Shown piece by piece: positions 63,278 to 64,000 of a stretch of 64,000 nucleotides of DNA (its first letter is position 1; the number at the start of each line of letters is the position of its first letter). The stretch spans positions 1-64,000 of the forward strand of contig JAFLSY010000007.1 in assembly GCA_022510745.1 (NCBI GenBank), written 5' to 3'. This DNA comes from Lachnospiraceae bacterium (lineage in GTDB: Bacteria > Bacillota > Clostridia > Lachnospirales > Lachnospiraceae). The translations under genes were made by a program, and so were the position numbers. The notes under the pieces are model-generated. The model searched no databases and was not told the DNA's origin. It saw only the letters and a list, made by a program, of their open reading frames with translations.

Positions 63278-63306
63278 TTGACAAACTGCCCAAAATGGAG
63301 ATAAAT
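63278..63306 (+). promoter_or_regulatory. Promoter of the SUKH-family gene
   Basis: A perfect -35 TTGACA (63278-63283) is followed after 17 bases by ATAAAT (63301-63306), with TAAATT one base on as an alternative, about 36 bases before the start codon. Confidence 0.6.
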
Positions 63307-63341
63307 TTAACTTCGTAAAGAACGTATTGGAGGTGCAAAAT

Positions 63342-63812
63342 ATGGATATTATTGAAAACATCAATGAAAGACTATCACTTGCTGATGAGGACTTTGCCAG
63401 TGGCGGAGAGCAGGCAGTTGCAAAATTAATAGAAAAATCTCCAATCAAATTACCAGAGGATTATATTGAATTCCTAAAAAGAATTTCCGGTGCAGAAAAT
63501 GGCGGTACTGAATTGATTGTTAATGATAGGGGCGCGTCTATCTGGATCTGGGATGCACAGACAGCAATACAAAATTATGAAGACAATCAAGAGTTTAATG
63601 CTTCTCTAAAAGATTTGTGGGATAAGATTTGGCTGATTGGGAATGATTTGGGAGATTTAGCATTTTTTTACGCAGAAGGTAAAGATGGATTTGGATTATA
63701 TCGTAAAGAAATGGGAAGTCTGGTGTCTGTAGATGGAGCAGACAAAATTGCTGACACACTCACGGATTTTCTTGTTAATGGAACCGGAATTGATGTTGCA
63801 ATATCTCTTTGA
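63342..63812 (+). CDS. SMI1/KNR4 (SUKH) family immunity-type protein
   Basis: The 156 residues start at the ATG at 63342 after TGGAGGTG. The SUKH fold pattern is seen: LPEDYIEFLKRISGAENG, then strands ending in LIVNDRGASIWIWDA, and GDLAFFYAEGKDGFGLYR. Many bacterial members neutralise contact-dependent or polymorphic toxins. No toxin gene is adjacent, so it may be an orphan immunity gene. It has its own promoter and terminator. Confidence 0.82.
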   Translation: MDIIENINERLSLADEDFASGGEQAVAKLIEKSPIKLPEDYIEFLKRISGAENGGTELIVNDRGASIWIWDAQTAIQNYEDNQEFNASLKDLWDKIWLIGNDLGDLAFFYAEGKDGFGLYRKEMGSLVSVDGADKIADTLTDFLVNGTGIDVAISL

Positions 63813-63845
63813 TAACTTCAAATTTTTCGTAGAAACACTTTTTAT

Positions 63846-63883
63846 AAAAATATGGCTATGCCCGAAGCATAGCCATATTTTTT
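63846..63883 (+). terminator. Terminator after the SUKH gene
   Basis: AAAATATGGCTATG pairs with CATAGCCATATTTT around the loop CCCGAAG, followed by T residues on the plus strand. Confidence 0.88.
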
Positions 63884-63943
63884 GCAAAAGTTTTGTAAGG
63901 TTTTACACCCTGTGAAGTCTTATATGTGAAAGGAGGTGGTAGA

Positions 63944-64000
63944 GTGACAGAATTTGAAAAAATATACCGCACATATTTTGACGATGTGTATCGTTATATC
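63944..64000 (+). CDS. ECF-type RNA polymerase sigma factor, 5' part
   Basis: A GTG at 63944 follows AAAGGAGGTGG and opens VTEFEKIYRTYFDDVYRYI, the start of the sigma-70 region 2 helix of ECF sigma factors. Only 19 codons are inside the window, so the family assignment rests on this short segment. Its position next to mobile-element remnants suggests it belongs to an accessory element. Confidence 0.6.
   Translation, partial: MTEFEKIYRTYFDDVYRYI

Noticed and set aside
1..64000. CRISPR array
   Set aside because: No regularly spaced short direct repeats with unique spacers were seen. The only obvious direct repeat is the pair at 58543 and 63184, 4.6 kb apart.

Overview
The window looks like the chromosome of a butyrate-producing, pectin-using gut anaerobe of the Lachnospiraceae (Clostridia). 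The evidence is a complete acetyl-CoA to butyrate pathway ending in Ptb/Buk, AGGAGG-type ribosome binding sites, typical Firmicutes -35/-10 promoters with 17 bp spacers, CRE/LacI-type operators, an FMN riboswitch with its own terminator, and gene families common in that group. A species cannot be fixed from the sequence alone.

Layout. 1-630: a structured repeat element and two tRNA-Ser genes. 658-8866: a pectin side-chain locus (lipoprotein binding protein, two permeases, rhamnogalacturonan acetylesterase and an ankyrin-GH43 fusion), divergent from a serine hydrolase. 8863-14806: a housekeeping operon centred on tRNA t6A synthesis (tsaE, tsaB, rimI, rnz, tsaD, ispD). 14880-24530: mscL, riboswitch-controlled ribU, tex, three small membrane or peptidase-like genes, prfB with its programmed frameshift, and secA. 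24803-30711: a pectin methylesterase, an anion permease and a 1152-residue wall-anchored adhesin. 30713-40216: galacturonate catabolism (GH28, uxaA, uxaB, uxaC, a LacI regulator and accessory genes). 40278-43000: DUF4304, nitroreductase, PPOX and AraC genes. 43034-55976: ptb-buk, an ABC-2 exporter locus and the thlA-crt-hbd-bcd-etfB-etfA cluster. 56325-64000: an AT-richer accessory region with a GNAT fusion, a ToxN/AbiQ-type toxin, a UvrA-like resistance cassette flanked by remnants of a mobile-element gene, a SUKH immunity-type gene and the start of an ECF sigma factor.

How the genes fit together. The pectinolytic enzymes (CE12, GH43, CE8, GH28) have no visible signal peptides. The inferred scheme is that oligogalacturonides made outside are imported by the lipoprotein/permease system, de-esterified and trimmed in the cytoplasm, and the galacturonate is converted by UxaC, UxaB and UxaA to 2-keto-3-deoxygluconate. 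Palindromes of the form TGWAA-N4-TTWCA at two promoters of the transport locus and at both promoters of the uxa locus suggest one shared LacI-type (or CcpA) control. Sugar carbon would leave as butyrate through thlA to buk, with Bcd/Etf taking the electrons.

The most unusual points are the ToxN/AbiQ-like toxin whose upstream RNA lacks clear tandem repeats, the ankyrin-GH43 fusion, a family of long structured intergenic elements (two copies), and the recombination scars around the UvrA-like cassette.
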